In this document: in pieces, positions 38,901 to 48,754 of the stretch
Numbering within the stretch: the first letter of the stretch is position 1
Layout: each line of letters begins with the position of its first letter
From: Tyto alba
Lineage: Eukaryota; Chordata; Aves; Strigiformes; Tytonidae
Assembly (NCBI RefSeq): GCF_018691265.1
Contig: NW_024881313.1
Location: 19,275,518 to 19,339,517 of the forward strand
DNA length: 64,000 nt
Direction of reading: 5' to 3'
The notes under the pieces: generated by a model
The model's database searches: none
What the model was told of the DNA's origin: nothing
The model's input: only the letters and a program-made list of their open reading frames with translations
Position numbers and translations under genes: made by a program

Positions 38901-40286
38901 CTTTATTATTCTCTTCCAGAATGAATCCCTGGAGCGCCAAATGCGTGAAATGGAGGAGAATTTTGCTGTTGAAGCTGCTAACTACCAAGACACTATTGGC
39001 CGTCTGCAGGATGAGATTCAGAACATGAAGGAAGAAATGGCTCGCCACCTCCGCGAGTACCAGGACCTGCTGAATGTAAAGATGGCTCTTGATATTGAGA
39101 TTGCCACCTACAGAAAACTGCTGGAGGGTGAAGAGAGCAGGTAAAACTACATGCAGACACTTTTCTAAACAGCAGTTACTAGAAGACACGCTATACATGT
39201 CTGATTCCATCCATTTCTTTTTCCGTCAGGATTAACATGCCTATTCCAACCTTTGCTTCTTTGAACCTGAGAGGTAAGCTGTTTCTGCTACTTGAGTTTA
39301 GACAGCTGTTCTATCATTAGCAAAAGTGTCCTGGATAGTTCCTTTTACTTGTGTACTTGAACTTGTATAAATGCAGCTGCATGTGAATGTTTTTCTTAAA
39401 TATAACTGTAATATTTGTAATTACTTAACCTTGGGTAAGAGGAGCTACTTTGCTCCTGGGCACAGATATTTTTAAATATCAGTATATAGTAAGTGATTTG
39501 TTTAGATACCTGCTGAAGGTACTTTTAAGAGGAACAGGGAGAAAATGGAGAAGATTAGCTTATCATTCAGAGCAGGAGACTTGTTCATATATACTAAATT
39601 GAGATTCTGAAAGTAGACACCAAAATCTGTTACACTTCATCTAGACTATTGGTAATAATACGTTTTCTTCTGCAGAAACCAACATTGAGTCTCAGCCAAT
39701 GGTTGACACTCACTCAAAGAGGACACTTCTAATTAAGACCGTCGAAACTAGAGATGGACAGGTTGGTGGTAACTTTGATATTTTGTCTAACAGCTGGTTA
39801 CCTTGAAATACTGCTTTGAACAGCATCTGGCAGTTCAAGCTGCATGGCAGAACATACAGGTGTAGCAAACAGGTTTCTGTGGACTTGATCACAAAATTAA
39901 TTTGACAGTAAAATTTTAAGTGGCTGACAGTTAAGCCTCACCTGTGTAGTGAGTATTTAAGTTCAGCTAAGTAAGCAAGTTCTCAAAAGATTTCTTGCAT
40001 TACCCAAGGAAAACATGTGGCAGTAAATATAGAGGTATTTGTTTGGGAGAAGATACGGTTTTCAGACTAAGTCAATAAATCTTAAATGGTTTCTGCACAC
40101 TATTTAGTAACTAGAACTTCTCATAAGTGAGAGTTGATACCCATTTGTTCACATATCTGTGGTAGTGGGTGTTCCAATTCTAACTCTAAAAACCCAACAA
40201 TCTTACTACTAAATCTTCATGCAAGCGTGTCTGGTTTTCAACAGGTTATTAATGAAACTTCCCAGCATCACGATGACTTGGAGTAA
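32389..40286 (+). CDS. VIM: Vimentin, type III intermediate filament protein, complete
   Basis: Nine coding exons: 32389-32930, 33088-33148, 37178-37273, 37418-37579, 38070-38195, 38920-39140, 39230-39273, 39676-39761 and 40245-40286, ending in TAA. They sum to 1380 nt, giving 459 residues (human 466). Exon sizes 61, 96, 162, 126, 221, 44 and 86 match the vertebrate vimentin gene. Domains: Ser/Arg/Thr-rich head (about 1-95); alpha-helical coiled-coil rod beginning with [16 protein letters not shown] (103-118) and ending with [10 protein letters not shown] (392-401); short tail ending HHDDLE. One cysteine, Cys321, equals human Cys328. Vimentin forms cytoplasmic filaments of mesenchymal cells; the head is the phosphorylation-regulated part that controls assembly. 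The ATG context is GCCGCCATGA, a strong Kozak match. All introns are GT-AG. No defect is seen. Exon 1 uses almost only G/C-ending codons, unlike exons 3-9. Confidence 0.99.
33088..33148 (+). CDS. VIM: VIM exon 2
   Basis: 61 nt encoding [20 protein letters not shown] in coil 1B. Acceptor TTCCAG; donor CAG|GTTCGT. Confidence 0.97.
33149..37177 (+). other. VIM: VIM intron 2
   Basis: The largest VIM intron, 4.0 kb. It starts in the CpG island and becomes AT-rich. It contains an A-run near 35032-35045 and a 25-base T-run at 35920-35944. The open frames in it have no recognisable domain. Confidence 0.85.
35920..35944. repeat. 25-base T homopolymer
   Basis: An uninterrupted T-run, equivalent to a poly-A on the minus strand. 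No retroposon body is recognised beside it. Confidence 0.9.
37178..37273 (+). CDS. VIM: VIM exon 3
   Basis: 96 nt, 32 residues from [16 protein letters not shown] to LKKLHDE, coil 1B. Acceptor GGTCAG; donor GAG|GTAAGC. Confidence 0.98.
37418..37579 (+). CDS. VIM: VIM exon 4
   Basis: 162 nt, 54 residues from [15 protein letters not shown] to EEWYKSK, covering the linker L12 and the start of coil 2. Acceptor CTAAG; donor AAA|GTAAGT. Confidence 0.98.
38070..38195 (+). CDS. VIM: VIM exon 5 (single cysteine)
   Basis: 126 nt, 42 residues from [13 protein letters not shown] to CEVDALKGS, including Cys321. Acceptor CTACAG; donor AGT|GTAAGT. Confidence 0.98.
38920..39140 (+). CDS. VIM: VIM exon 6 (end of rod)
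   Basis: 221 nt encoding [15 protein letters not shown] onward to the helix-termination motif [10 protein letters not shown] and the split Arg403. Acceptor TTCCAG; donor CAG|GTAAAA. Confidence 0.98.
39230..39273 (+). CDS. VIM: VIM exon 7
   Basis: 44 nt encoding [14 protein letters not shown], the start of the tail. Acceptor CGTCAG; donor GAGAG|GTAAGC. Confidence 0.98.
39676..39761 (+). CDS. VIM: VIM exon 8
   Basis: 86 nt encoding tail residues from [15 protein letters not shown] to KTVETRDGQ. Acceptor CTGCAG; donor CAG|GTTGGT. Confidence 0.98.
40245..40286 (+). CDS. VIM: VIM exon 9, coding part
   Basis: Encodes [13 protein letters not shown] and the TAA stop, identical to the conserved vimentin C-terminus. 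Acceptor CAACAG. Confidence 0.98.
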   Translation, partial: VINETSQHHDDLE

Positions 40287-40880
40287 AGCTGAAGTGAAGA
40301 TGCATACTTATAAATGCAGGAGAAATTCTTACCAGCAAGATTTAAAAAGTCCATGTCTTAAAGGAAGAAACAGCTTTCAAGTGCCTTTCTGCAGTTTTTC
40401 CATGAGCGCAAGATTATTATGCTAGGAAATAGGTCTTAGATCTTGCAAACTGACTCTCCCTGAAGGATTAGAGTTTACAATGGAGTCTAGTTTACAAATA
40501 GCAATATCTTGTGCTGCAATACTGTTTTTAAGTATCTGAATTCAATAAAACTGCTTTTTCCAGCACAGTATGAGCAACCTGTCGCTACTTCAATAAATCT
40601 TTGGAAAATGGCTCTTGATGTGTTCTAATTTGTTAACTTTATGACTTTCCAGAAAGCCATAACAACATAATGCTGGAATTGCTATACGGTTGACATCTCC
40701 AGTACTGATTGTGTGGAATGCTGTTTTTTCAGTTTAACTAGATAAACTGTCTTATTCAATTACTGCTTAGGTTTTGGAACCAACTAAAATGGAATATAAC
40801 TGGCAGATGCATAATGTATTATGATATTTCTTATCACTTGAATAAAATGATACTTCAAGCTAATAAAAATTAATCTTGCT
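40287..40880 (+). terminator. VIM: VIM 3' UTR with four polyadenylation signals
   Basis: AATAAA hexamers at 40544-40549, 40592-40597, 40841-40846 and 40862-40867. The first gives a 3' UTR of about 280 bases and the last pair about 600. Avian vimentin is known to produce several mRNAs that differ in poly(A) site. Which sites are used here is inferred. Confidence 0.8.
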
Positions 40881-43034
40881 TCCATATACTAGTTAATCCG
40901 GTTACTAAGAGCTAAGACTACCCAAAATACCTTAAAACTCAGCCCTATAAAACATAGTAGTTAAGTAACTGCAAAAAAGTTCACGCAAGCCCTTATCTGA
41001 GACAGCACCTTTGCAAAGTAACCAGCTGACTTTGCATTGACTTCATTTTCCAGGAAAGCGTAGTTCCCAAAGGCTTGTCTGTATTATAGAAGCTAAATGA
41101 AGGCTTCTTTGGAGTGGGGGTTAGAGGCATTTAAAGGGAATGCATAGAAAGAATAACTTCCCTTACCCGTGACTTCATTTCAGTATTTAAGCCCCTTTAA
41201 AAAAAGAAGAGCCACTGTGCTCAGTGTTCTCTGGTGAGTATTGGCCTTAGTGCAGCAGCATGGGGAAGAGAAAACTCCACTCTGGCCTGCCATAGTCCTC
41301 TGGGAGGCCGAAGTGAAGGGTTGAAGTCCTCTGTGACCACTTTAAAAAAAATTATTTTCTTCTGCAGAGCAAGATGCTTTTCAAATTAAAACAGTCAAAA
41401 CCTCAGCACAGCTCTTGTCTCACAAAAGTAGCTACTTTGTTGTGCATTACCCTTGTAAAGCTTGCTTCCTGTAAGCTTTCACTCAGGTACAATTTTTATG
41501 GAATGAGTAGGTGCAAGCTGGAGTTGTTCAGTAAGTATTAATTACATTCAGTGCTCATTCAAGGTAATGGTTGTAGTTCCATGTTGTATACTCACAAGCA
41601 CTCGGGAACTGATCTGTAAGAATAACTTACTGTTATCCCCATCTGATAGGGATGAAAATTATTTTTCATCCTTACCAGTTCTTATCTTTGCTACAGTGCA
41701 AGACTAACCAGATGCAGCCCAGGCACTGGAGTGAGGGGGCAGTAGGTGTTTGCTTTTCTCATCATAGTTGCAGCACCAGGTCTGGAGGTCTGCAGCCAGG
41801 TTGCTAAAGAGGGAGGGAGGCAGGGCCCAGGGTGTGCTGAAACCGCCTACAGCTCAAACACACAGGTATCCCGCAACCTGGAGGTAGGGGCCTAGATGTG
41901 GTTGCAGTTTCTGCTTTTGAACGTCCCAGGGAGAAGTGCTGACAGTTTTTCACAACAGAAAAGTGCCTAATTTTTTAAACAAGGCATGGCAATGCTGTTT
42001 CTACCCTGCTTTTCTCTAGTAAGTGTTCACAGAGGACTTCAACCTCTCGCTTCCATGTCCTGTCATACCTAGGAGGATTTTTCTCCATTACACCACACTT
42101 GGGCTGATGTTTGGTGAAGTGTACAAATCCATTAGGCTGGGATATGTGCCTGTGCAGCTTGGTGCTTTAGGTGCTCACCTGAGAGAAAAGTCCTGCAGCC
42201 GGTCCTGCGTTTGTCCTGGTGATTCTTCCATGCAAAAGAGCCAGAAGAATTGACTCTGAGGAGGGTACCTGGACCCAAGCCTTGGCCACTGCTTGTTGCA
42301 AAGCGGAACAGATTCAACCTGGTCTACAGTGTGGGGAGTAGGATGGTCTCATTGGGAAGTAAGAATGAACCCAGCCTCTTTCATGCTGCGGAGGTTACAG
42401 ACACCAGGTTTTCTACTGCATATCAACGTCCAGATTGATAAAAACAGCACAAACGAGCTTGCATGGCAGATTTTTTTCTGTGATAGTGACAGCTCTGGGC
42501 ATGTGCCATAGCTAATTTTGAACACTTAATAGGCACGGGTGTCTACAACCTTTCAGGAAAAGAGTGGGATAAAATACTGATATTCTGCCTATTGCAGACT
42601 ACTGAGGTCCTTTTCTGGATCTGGGCACTGAAAAGGTTGGGCCAATGTTATTTCTTGCAGCTGAATCAGTGTGGGATCCCTGGACACTGGACGGTGGCAT
42701 CCAGCAGCACATAGGCCGGGGGTCCAGCTCCACAGGGGGACAGGGGGGACCATCGATGGCTCTGGGCAGAGATTTGCAGCACAGCGTGATTTCTGAAACA
42801 CATGTTGACTGCTGGAGTTTACCTGAATTGTGATAGCCTTTCAGATGTTGCTTTTCCCTCTGCTGCCAGCTACCTGGCTCGCTGCTTTCTGTCGCCTTTG
42901 ATTGCTTCACCTAGTAGATGAAAGAAGTGACTGTATCAGGCACTGACAGTGCAGCAAATGAGTTATTCCTGGCTCTTCTCTGTTTGGGATTATTCAGAGC
43001 ACAGAGAAGCATGTGGCAGAGCTTTCAATCCCAG

Positions 43035-43075
43035 GAATAAATAGTAAAATAAATAAAAATAAATAAAAATAAAAA
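43035..43075. repeat. AAAT/AAAAT microsatellite
   Basis: Interrupted runs of AAAT and AAAAT units. Confidence 0.85.
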
Positions 43076-43648
43076 CCAGTTGCCAAGGGGATAGGAAGAT
43101 TGCAGGAAACCTCCAAAGCCCGTGCTTTGTGAGAGTACCCTTATGGTGAAGAGAGCTGATGGTAACTGTGTAAACTTCTCAGTGTTTGATCTAGGCACAC
43201 CAGGCTTATGCTTGTCATATATAACTGCTGAAAGCTGCTTAGTGCTGAACCAGCAACTGTCCTCAGAACTGTATTTCACACCCTAATAACTGCAGACGGC
43301 AGCAGTACTGGGTGGGACAGACCCCACCAGCAGCTGGGCACTTGTCCTACCCTCCAACAAGCACCATGAAGCTGCTCCCACGAGCTTACATAGCGACTAC
43401 CTCCAAATGTGTGACCTGTACTCACAGCAAATAATACTAATCTTTCAGATCATTAAGACTCGACGTATTTAGTTTATTTTGCTTCATGTAGTCAGAAGCT
43501 TGCTTTCCTTTCCTTTTTTTTTTTTTCAATTATCCTGCAAAATATGGAAACTGTTAACAGAGACTCCATATTCCAAGCTCCTGGGAACATGTAGCTAATA
43601 CATTTCTTCTGCCATCCAGTTTGTCTGCTTTAGTATATAGCAAATACA

Positions 43649-43797
43649 CTTTTCCTTCCTTTTCTCTCTTTCTCTCTTTCCTCTTTCTCTCCCCTCCCCT
43701 CCCCTCCCTTTCCTTCCCCTTCCTTCTCTTCCCTTCCACTCCCTTCTCCTCTCTTCCCCTCCCCTCTCCTCCCCTCTCCATTTTCCTTCCTTTCTTC
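43649..43797. repeat. Polypyrimidine/polypurine tract
   Basis: About 150 bases almost entirely C and T on the plus strand, built from TTTCC, TCTCTT and CCCCT units, with only one or two purines. Such tracts can form triplex DNA. The open frames across it are low-complexity artefacts. Confidence 0.9.
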
Positions 43798-45154
43798 ATC
43801 TCTCTATCTGTCTAATATTGCAGTGTTGAGCATACTTTTTTGGCTCACCAAAGGCTCTTGCCTTCTCTCTTCCCCTCCCTGTGACAGTCCTTTTCAGCTG
43901 TTGCACCTGTAAATGATGCTGGTGCTTTCACTGCTAGCATACTGTGCTCTGTGGGAACATCTGTATTTTATAAAATGCACAGAGGAAATAGCTGCGAGAC
44001 AGCTCTGAAGTCCCGAAAGCTTGGATTACATGTGAGATTTAAAGAATTCAGATCACTTTGGATGAGGCCTGACAGCTGTATGGTGGAAAGCCAACCACCA
44101 GCAGTGGTGGCAGGGTGGTGGCATTGCTGTGCCTCAGGTTGCAGGGTGCTACCCCACAGCACCAAGCTGCCCCATAGACTGCCAGGCATCCAGGTTCCTC
44201 ATTCAAAGCCACAAAAGCACCCAAGGAACCAAGACCTTCAGGAAACTGCTTATAGGAAACCACTCATCCTAGCCCAGTGTGAAATCTCCCAAATGGGGTC
44301 TGGGCCAAATTTCATCATGCGAGGCAGGGTGCCCAGTGTCGCCTGTGGTTAGAGCACTTATGGGGCTCACACTCAGTCCTATTTGCAGGTGCAAAATCCC
44401 ACATGTAAGTGGGTTACTAGGCATTTTTGGACTCGTCTGTTCTCCCATTAGTCAATTAGAACATATTCTGTAGACTCTCAATCACCTTTAGAGGTCCAAG
44501 GAGCATGGAGAACCTTGTGGCTGACGTCCCTGTCATAGAGTTGGCTGGTGGTAGCAGTCACCAAGGACCTATGGTGTGTGAAGATTGTGTCCTCCTGGGT
44601 CACACCTGGTGCTGGGAGGCTCCCGCTCCTGGCCAGGGCTTGCCTATGCCAATTGGTGGAAGGGTAGGTGCTTGCGGGAGATAAATTCCCACATTTGGAG
44701 AGGGTGAGCAGCTCAGTGGCTGGATAGAGAATCTCACTGGTGCCCTAATAGCAGGTAAGTATCAGAGATTTTAATTGCAAATCCTTCCACAAGGGAAGGG
44801 AAGGGAAGACAAGACTGAATATTACTGAAATTTTTAAAGTCATTTACATACAATAAGCTGCTCTAAAAGACATTTGCTTGAGTACAGTCACGTATGCAGA
44901 ATTAGGAAGTGCCAAAAATAAAATTACATCTTCAACCTTCATTTTCTCCCCTTGTGCTCACACATAATGCTATGGATTTCAGCTGCAAGTTCATGGACTT
45001 TGTCTCGTTCGGTGTACATATCAGACAGCACTTCAGGAATCACTACCACTTGCTGCTAGAGCATTTACAGACCTCCTGCGTGTGTTTTCCCCCAGTTTAT
45101 CTATCTGCTTTAAAGCGTCTAAATTTTTATTTTCCTCTAGGGTAACCCCTGCTG

Positions 45155-45245
45155 TTCCTCACAACACCCCTGAGAGAGGTGGGGTATTATCAGCCCTGTT
45201 TCACACATGGGACCATGGAGCACAGCACTCAAGCTCAGCAGTGGA
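45155..45245 (-). mobile_element. MIR-type SINE remnant
   Basis: 'tcctcacaacacccctgaga' leads into a 'gtattatcagccctgtttca' block and 'tggagcacag', the order of the reverse-complement MIR 3' half. Diverged. Confidence 0.6.
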
Positions 45246-46039
45246 AGCTAACCCCAGTGGTCTGGTGCGAGGCCAGTTAGCATTTTAAGGCACTTATTGA
45301 TTTCAGGTCCAGGTACTTTCTCAGTCCAGATCTCAAATCAAGTTCCCACAAAACTAAGCTCAGACATTCAGGCGTACCACTGCAAAGCACAGTTCAAGTG
45401 AAATTCCCAGCCTTGGCCAGGAAAGCTATAGCACAAGCAGGAAAAAAAATCCAGTTCCCCAATACGGTGTAGAGCTACCTTAATTGTAGGACCCTTCTCT
45501 TTCCACAGCATATTGCATCCTTCATTCCACAGTTCCCTTCTTCTGCAATAAGGGCAGCAATGCTCTTGCTAACAGGCCCCTTCACAGTCCTGTTCAAGGT
45601 CATTCCCCAGACCCATGAACTGGTCAAAGGTAAAAGCTGCTTATGGGCTTCAGTCTACAGCAGCCAAACTCATTGGTTCAGAAATGGGCAAGTCCACAGC
45701 AGCCAAGCCTCTGCACAGTGGTGTGTAATAGTTTCCATACAAAATCCTCAACCTGACTTTTTCGGCTGGTTTCTTTTTCAAAGATGTATTGCAGCTGTCT
45801 CCCTGTGGTGGGTTACATGAACTGCAAGGGGAAGACATCCTGTACGGAGCGTTTCTCCTCTCCTCCAAGGTGGATCATTGACTGCAGTGTACCACGCAGG
45901 AAGATATGGCCGCAAAGGGAAGAGACTCAGTTTCCTCTAAGAACTGTTCTGCAGTTATTCTCTGCTGCTGACTGTGATTCTGAAGACCAAGGTGTCTCAT
46001 ACTTGGCAGACAGCAAATAAGCACATGTTCAGGATGGAG

Positions 46040-46630
46040 AATGGTGGGGGGGCTGAACCCAGCCAGCAGCAAAGCACCCACAGCTGTTGGCTCACCACTG
46101 TCACCTCCAGCAGGACAGGTGAGAAAACAAGAAAAACAAAAGTGAGAAAATTTGTGGATGGAGATAAAGACAGTTTAATAGGTGAAGAAAAGGGCTGGTG
46201 GTGTGTGGAGGGCACCCCAAGAAAAACAAAGGCATTCACACCCTGGCCCCACAGTCTGCACACATGGTCTCCAAACAATGGCCATCTCGGAAGACAAACC
46301 CCTTCCTTCTTCTTCCTTTACCTCAGTCTTTATTGCTGATGATTGAGCTGATTGAGCATGATGTTGTATGGTATGGAATAACCCTTTGGCCAGTTCAGGT
46401 CAGTTGTCCCAACTGTGTCCCCTCCCAACGTCTTTCCCACCCTCAGCCTACTCATTGAGGGGTTAGAGCGGGAAACAAAGAGAAAGCCTTGACACTATGA
46501 AAGCACTATTCAGCAACAGCCAAAACATCAATGTGTCACCAATACCATTTTAGCCACAAGTATAAACCCCAGCACCACAGAGGCTACTGTGAAGACAGTT
46601 ACCTTCATCCCAGCTAGACACAGTACAAAA
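46040..46630. mobile_element. Avian ERV-L-type LTR-derived repeat
   Basis: The sequence order matches a very common bird endogenous-retrovirus LTR family: a start resembling 'ggtgggttgaccctggctgg', a GAGATAAGGACAG-like block near 46160, a block around 46355-46400 resembling the usual 'catatggtatggaatat', and a terminal 'atcccagc..' near 46608. No viral coding sequence is present. The family name is from memory of the consensus and needs a Dfam/RepeatMasker check. Confidence 0.6.
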
Positions 46631-46652
46631 TTTAGCAGAGGTTCATATGGTG

Positions 46653-46953
46653 TGTCGGGTCTGTGTGTGGCGGGGTTTTGGTAACAGGGGAGGGGCCTAC
46701 AGAGGTGGCCCCCTGTGAGAAGCTTCTCGAAGCTTCCCTGGCTCCAAGTCGGGCCCGCCTCTGGCCAAGGCCAAGCCAATTATCAACAATGGCCGTGCCT
46801 CTGTGATAGCAAATTTAAGAGGAACCTGAGAGGAGGAGGAGTTGTGAGAGGAATACCTGTGCAAACATCAAGGTCAGTTGAAGAAAGGAGGAGGAGGACA
46901 GGGGAGGTGTGCCGAACCAGAGACTCCCCTGCAGCCCATGCTGAGAGGGCAGG
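46653..46953 (+). repeat. Left arm of ~300-bp inverted repeat
   Basis: Nearly identical to the reverse complement of 47314-47618 across the whole arm. By eye there are only scattered substitutions and a few short indels. Confidence 0.92.
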
Positions 46954-47193
46954 CTGTCCCTCTGCAGCCCATGGAGGTCAACAATGGAGCAGAGGCCAAC
47001 CTGCAGCCCATGGAGGACCCCACGCTGGAGAAGGTCACGGAGCCTGAAGAAGGCCATGACTCTGAGGGAAGCCCATGCTGGAGCAGCAGTCTGTTTCTCA
47101 GAAGCCCATGGCAGGGACCCACACTGGAGCAGTTCAGGAAGCTGGTGGAGCCCCTTTCCCCGCTACCAAAACCCTGCCACACACAAACACAAC
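46653..47193 (+). mobile_element. LTR-like element, plus orientation, with inverted terminal piece
   Basis: Starts TGTCGGGTCTGTGTGTGGCG, has a TATA-like AAATTTAAG near 46810, and then degenerate units of 'ctgcagcccatgg' and 'acgctggag', as in a widespread avian ERV-L LTR family. At about 47147 the sequence switches to a diverged reverse copy of its own start (47147-47193). No viral genes are present. Confidence 0.65.
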
Positions 47194-47313
47194 ACATTCC
47201 ACCCCTTGCCTCTGCGAATCACATACTCAAGAATTATCATTAAAATCCACATTCATCACATAATCTTCACAAAATTCACTCACATCAACAAATAAAAACA
47301 ACTTCCTCCGCCT

Positions 47314-47618
47314 TCCTGCCCTCTCAGCATGGGCTGCAGGGGAGTCTCTGGTTCGGCACACCTTCCCCTGTCCTCCTCTTCCTTTCTTCAACTGATCTTG
47401 ATGTTTGCACAGGTATTCCTCTCACAACTCCTCCTCCTCTCAGGTTCCCCTTCTTAAATATGTTATCACAGAGGCACGGCCATTGTTGATAATTGGCTTG
47501 GCCTTGGCCAGAGGCGGGCCCGACTTGGAGCCAGGGAAGCTTCGAGAAGCTTCTCACAGGGGGCCACCTCTGTAGCCCCTGCCCTGTGACCAACAAACCG
47601 CCACACACAGACCTGACA
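47314..47618 (-). repeat. Right arm of ~300-bp inverted repeat (LTR fragment, minus orientation)
   Basis: The reverse-complement copy of 46653-46953, including the TATA-like block (here near 47452-47458 on the minus strand) and ending in CCTGACA at 47618. The arms are separated by about 360 bp. Confidence 0.92.
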
Positions 47619-47625
47619 CAGATGG

Positions 47626-48185
47626 GTGCATGTGTCTCTGTACCTGGCGGCTGGGTGGAGGTTATGAGGGCTGAGAAGGACCCAGATTCAAAGTCCATCT
47701 TTTCCAAATCAGGAGCAAGGTTTTAAGCCGAGATGTCCCAACATGACACTCTATAGATTTTATGGATGTCCAAGAAATATATGTGCTAGAAAAGCTCTGC
47801 CCTTTTATATAATCAGCTTTATTATACATGGAAAAGTGAGTAATATGGCATGGTTTTTCTGGCTGAAGTGCTCCACATGCAGACCAGGTTTCCATCCCCA
47901 TCACTAGCTGATGTTTAAATACTGTAAAAATACCTTGGCTCCCACCTACTGTAAACTAATACAATCATATTTTTAAAGCTTATTATGCAAATTTGGGATG
48001 GTAATTGCAAACATGTTTTCTGCTCTGACAGTCTTTCTTTGATGGTGCTTGCTGGAGAGCATGACAGGTTTGCTGCCCCCAGCTTTCCCCATCAGACCTT
48101 AGTGGCCTGCAGCTGGGAGGCTGTAGGAGTGCGTGCCTGTACCACTCTTGTCAAACACAGAACAAAGCACTTTCCCTGCTGCTTT
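47626..48185. other. Short intergenic stretch without recognised content
   Basis: Lies between the LTR cluster and the CR1 block. Nothing is recognised. Confidence 0.6.
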
Positions 48186-48229
48186 AAGCTAAAAATATTG
48201 AACTGTGACATAGGAGCAGTCTGAAGTGG

Positions 48230-48650
48230 TAAATTCTTGCTTTGGTAGGATATGCTTCTGTCCCAGCCAAATCCTGTTCCTGTGTTCAGTTACTCTTGAA
48301 ATGAAAAAGTTGTTTCGTATATTTAAATAGAATTTCTTGTATTTCAGTTCATGGCCATTGCTTCTAGTCCTGTTACTGGATACCACTGAGGAGGCTCTAT
48401 CTTCTGTACTCCCTCCATCAGATGTTTATACACGTTGATGCAATCCCCCTGAGCCTTCTCTTCTCTAGGCTATCTCAGCCTCTACTTGTATGTCAGGTGC
48501 TCCAAGCCTTTAATTGTCTTCATGACTCTTGGCTGGACTTGTTCCAGTACATCCATCTCTCTCCTGTACTGGGGAGCCCAGAAGTAGACACAGAATCGCA
48601 GAGGGATCTTACCAGGGCTGAGCAGAGGGGAAGGCTCACCTAGCCCAGCA
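48230..48650 (-). mobile_element. CR1 LINE fragment, 3' part of ORF2
   Basis: Minus-strand translation contains SNRTRSNGHELKYKKFYLNI followed by RNNFFISRVTEH, matching the C-terminal part of the avian CR1 reverse-transcriptase protein. Further upstream on the element is the DNA typical of CR1 ('ctggggagcccagaa', 'gagcagagggg'). Frameshifts and stops show it is dead. 5'-truncated, as most CR1 copies are. Confidence 0.85.
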
Positions 48651-48754
48651 AAATTCACTTCATGATACTGAGTTACTCTGACTGATCATGAAAAGGATCC
48701 ATAGACAGTGATCACCTGGCAGAGGGAAGGGTAATTAAAGGCCAGAGCTCTACA

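Larger units (their letters stand above)
40881..46030. other. Intergenic region downstream of VIM
   Basis: No gene is recognised. It holds an AAAT microsatellite (43035-43075), a long pyrimidine tract (43649-43797) and one MIR-like remnant (45155-45245). Confidence 0.7.

Noticed and set aside
43554..43815. Lys/Glu/Arg/Gly-rich and Ser/Pro/Leu/Phe-rich open frames
   Set aside because: Translations of the polypyrimidine tract, not genes.
46528..47726. Repeated open frames sharing MAWPWPEAGPTWSQGSFEKL
   Set aside because: Translations of the same LTR sequence in inverted copies. They are non-coding LTR DNA and explained by the repeat.
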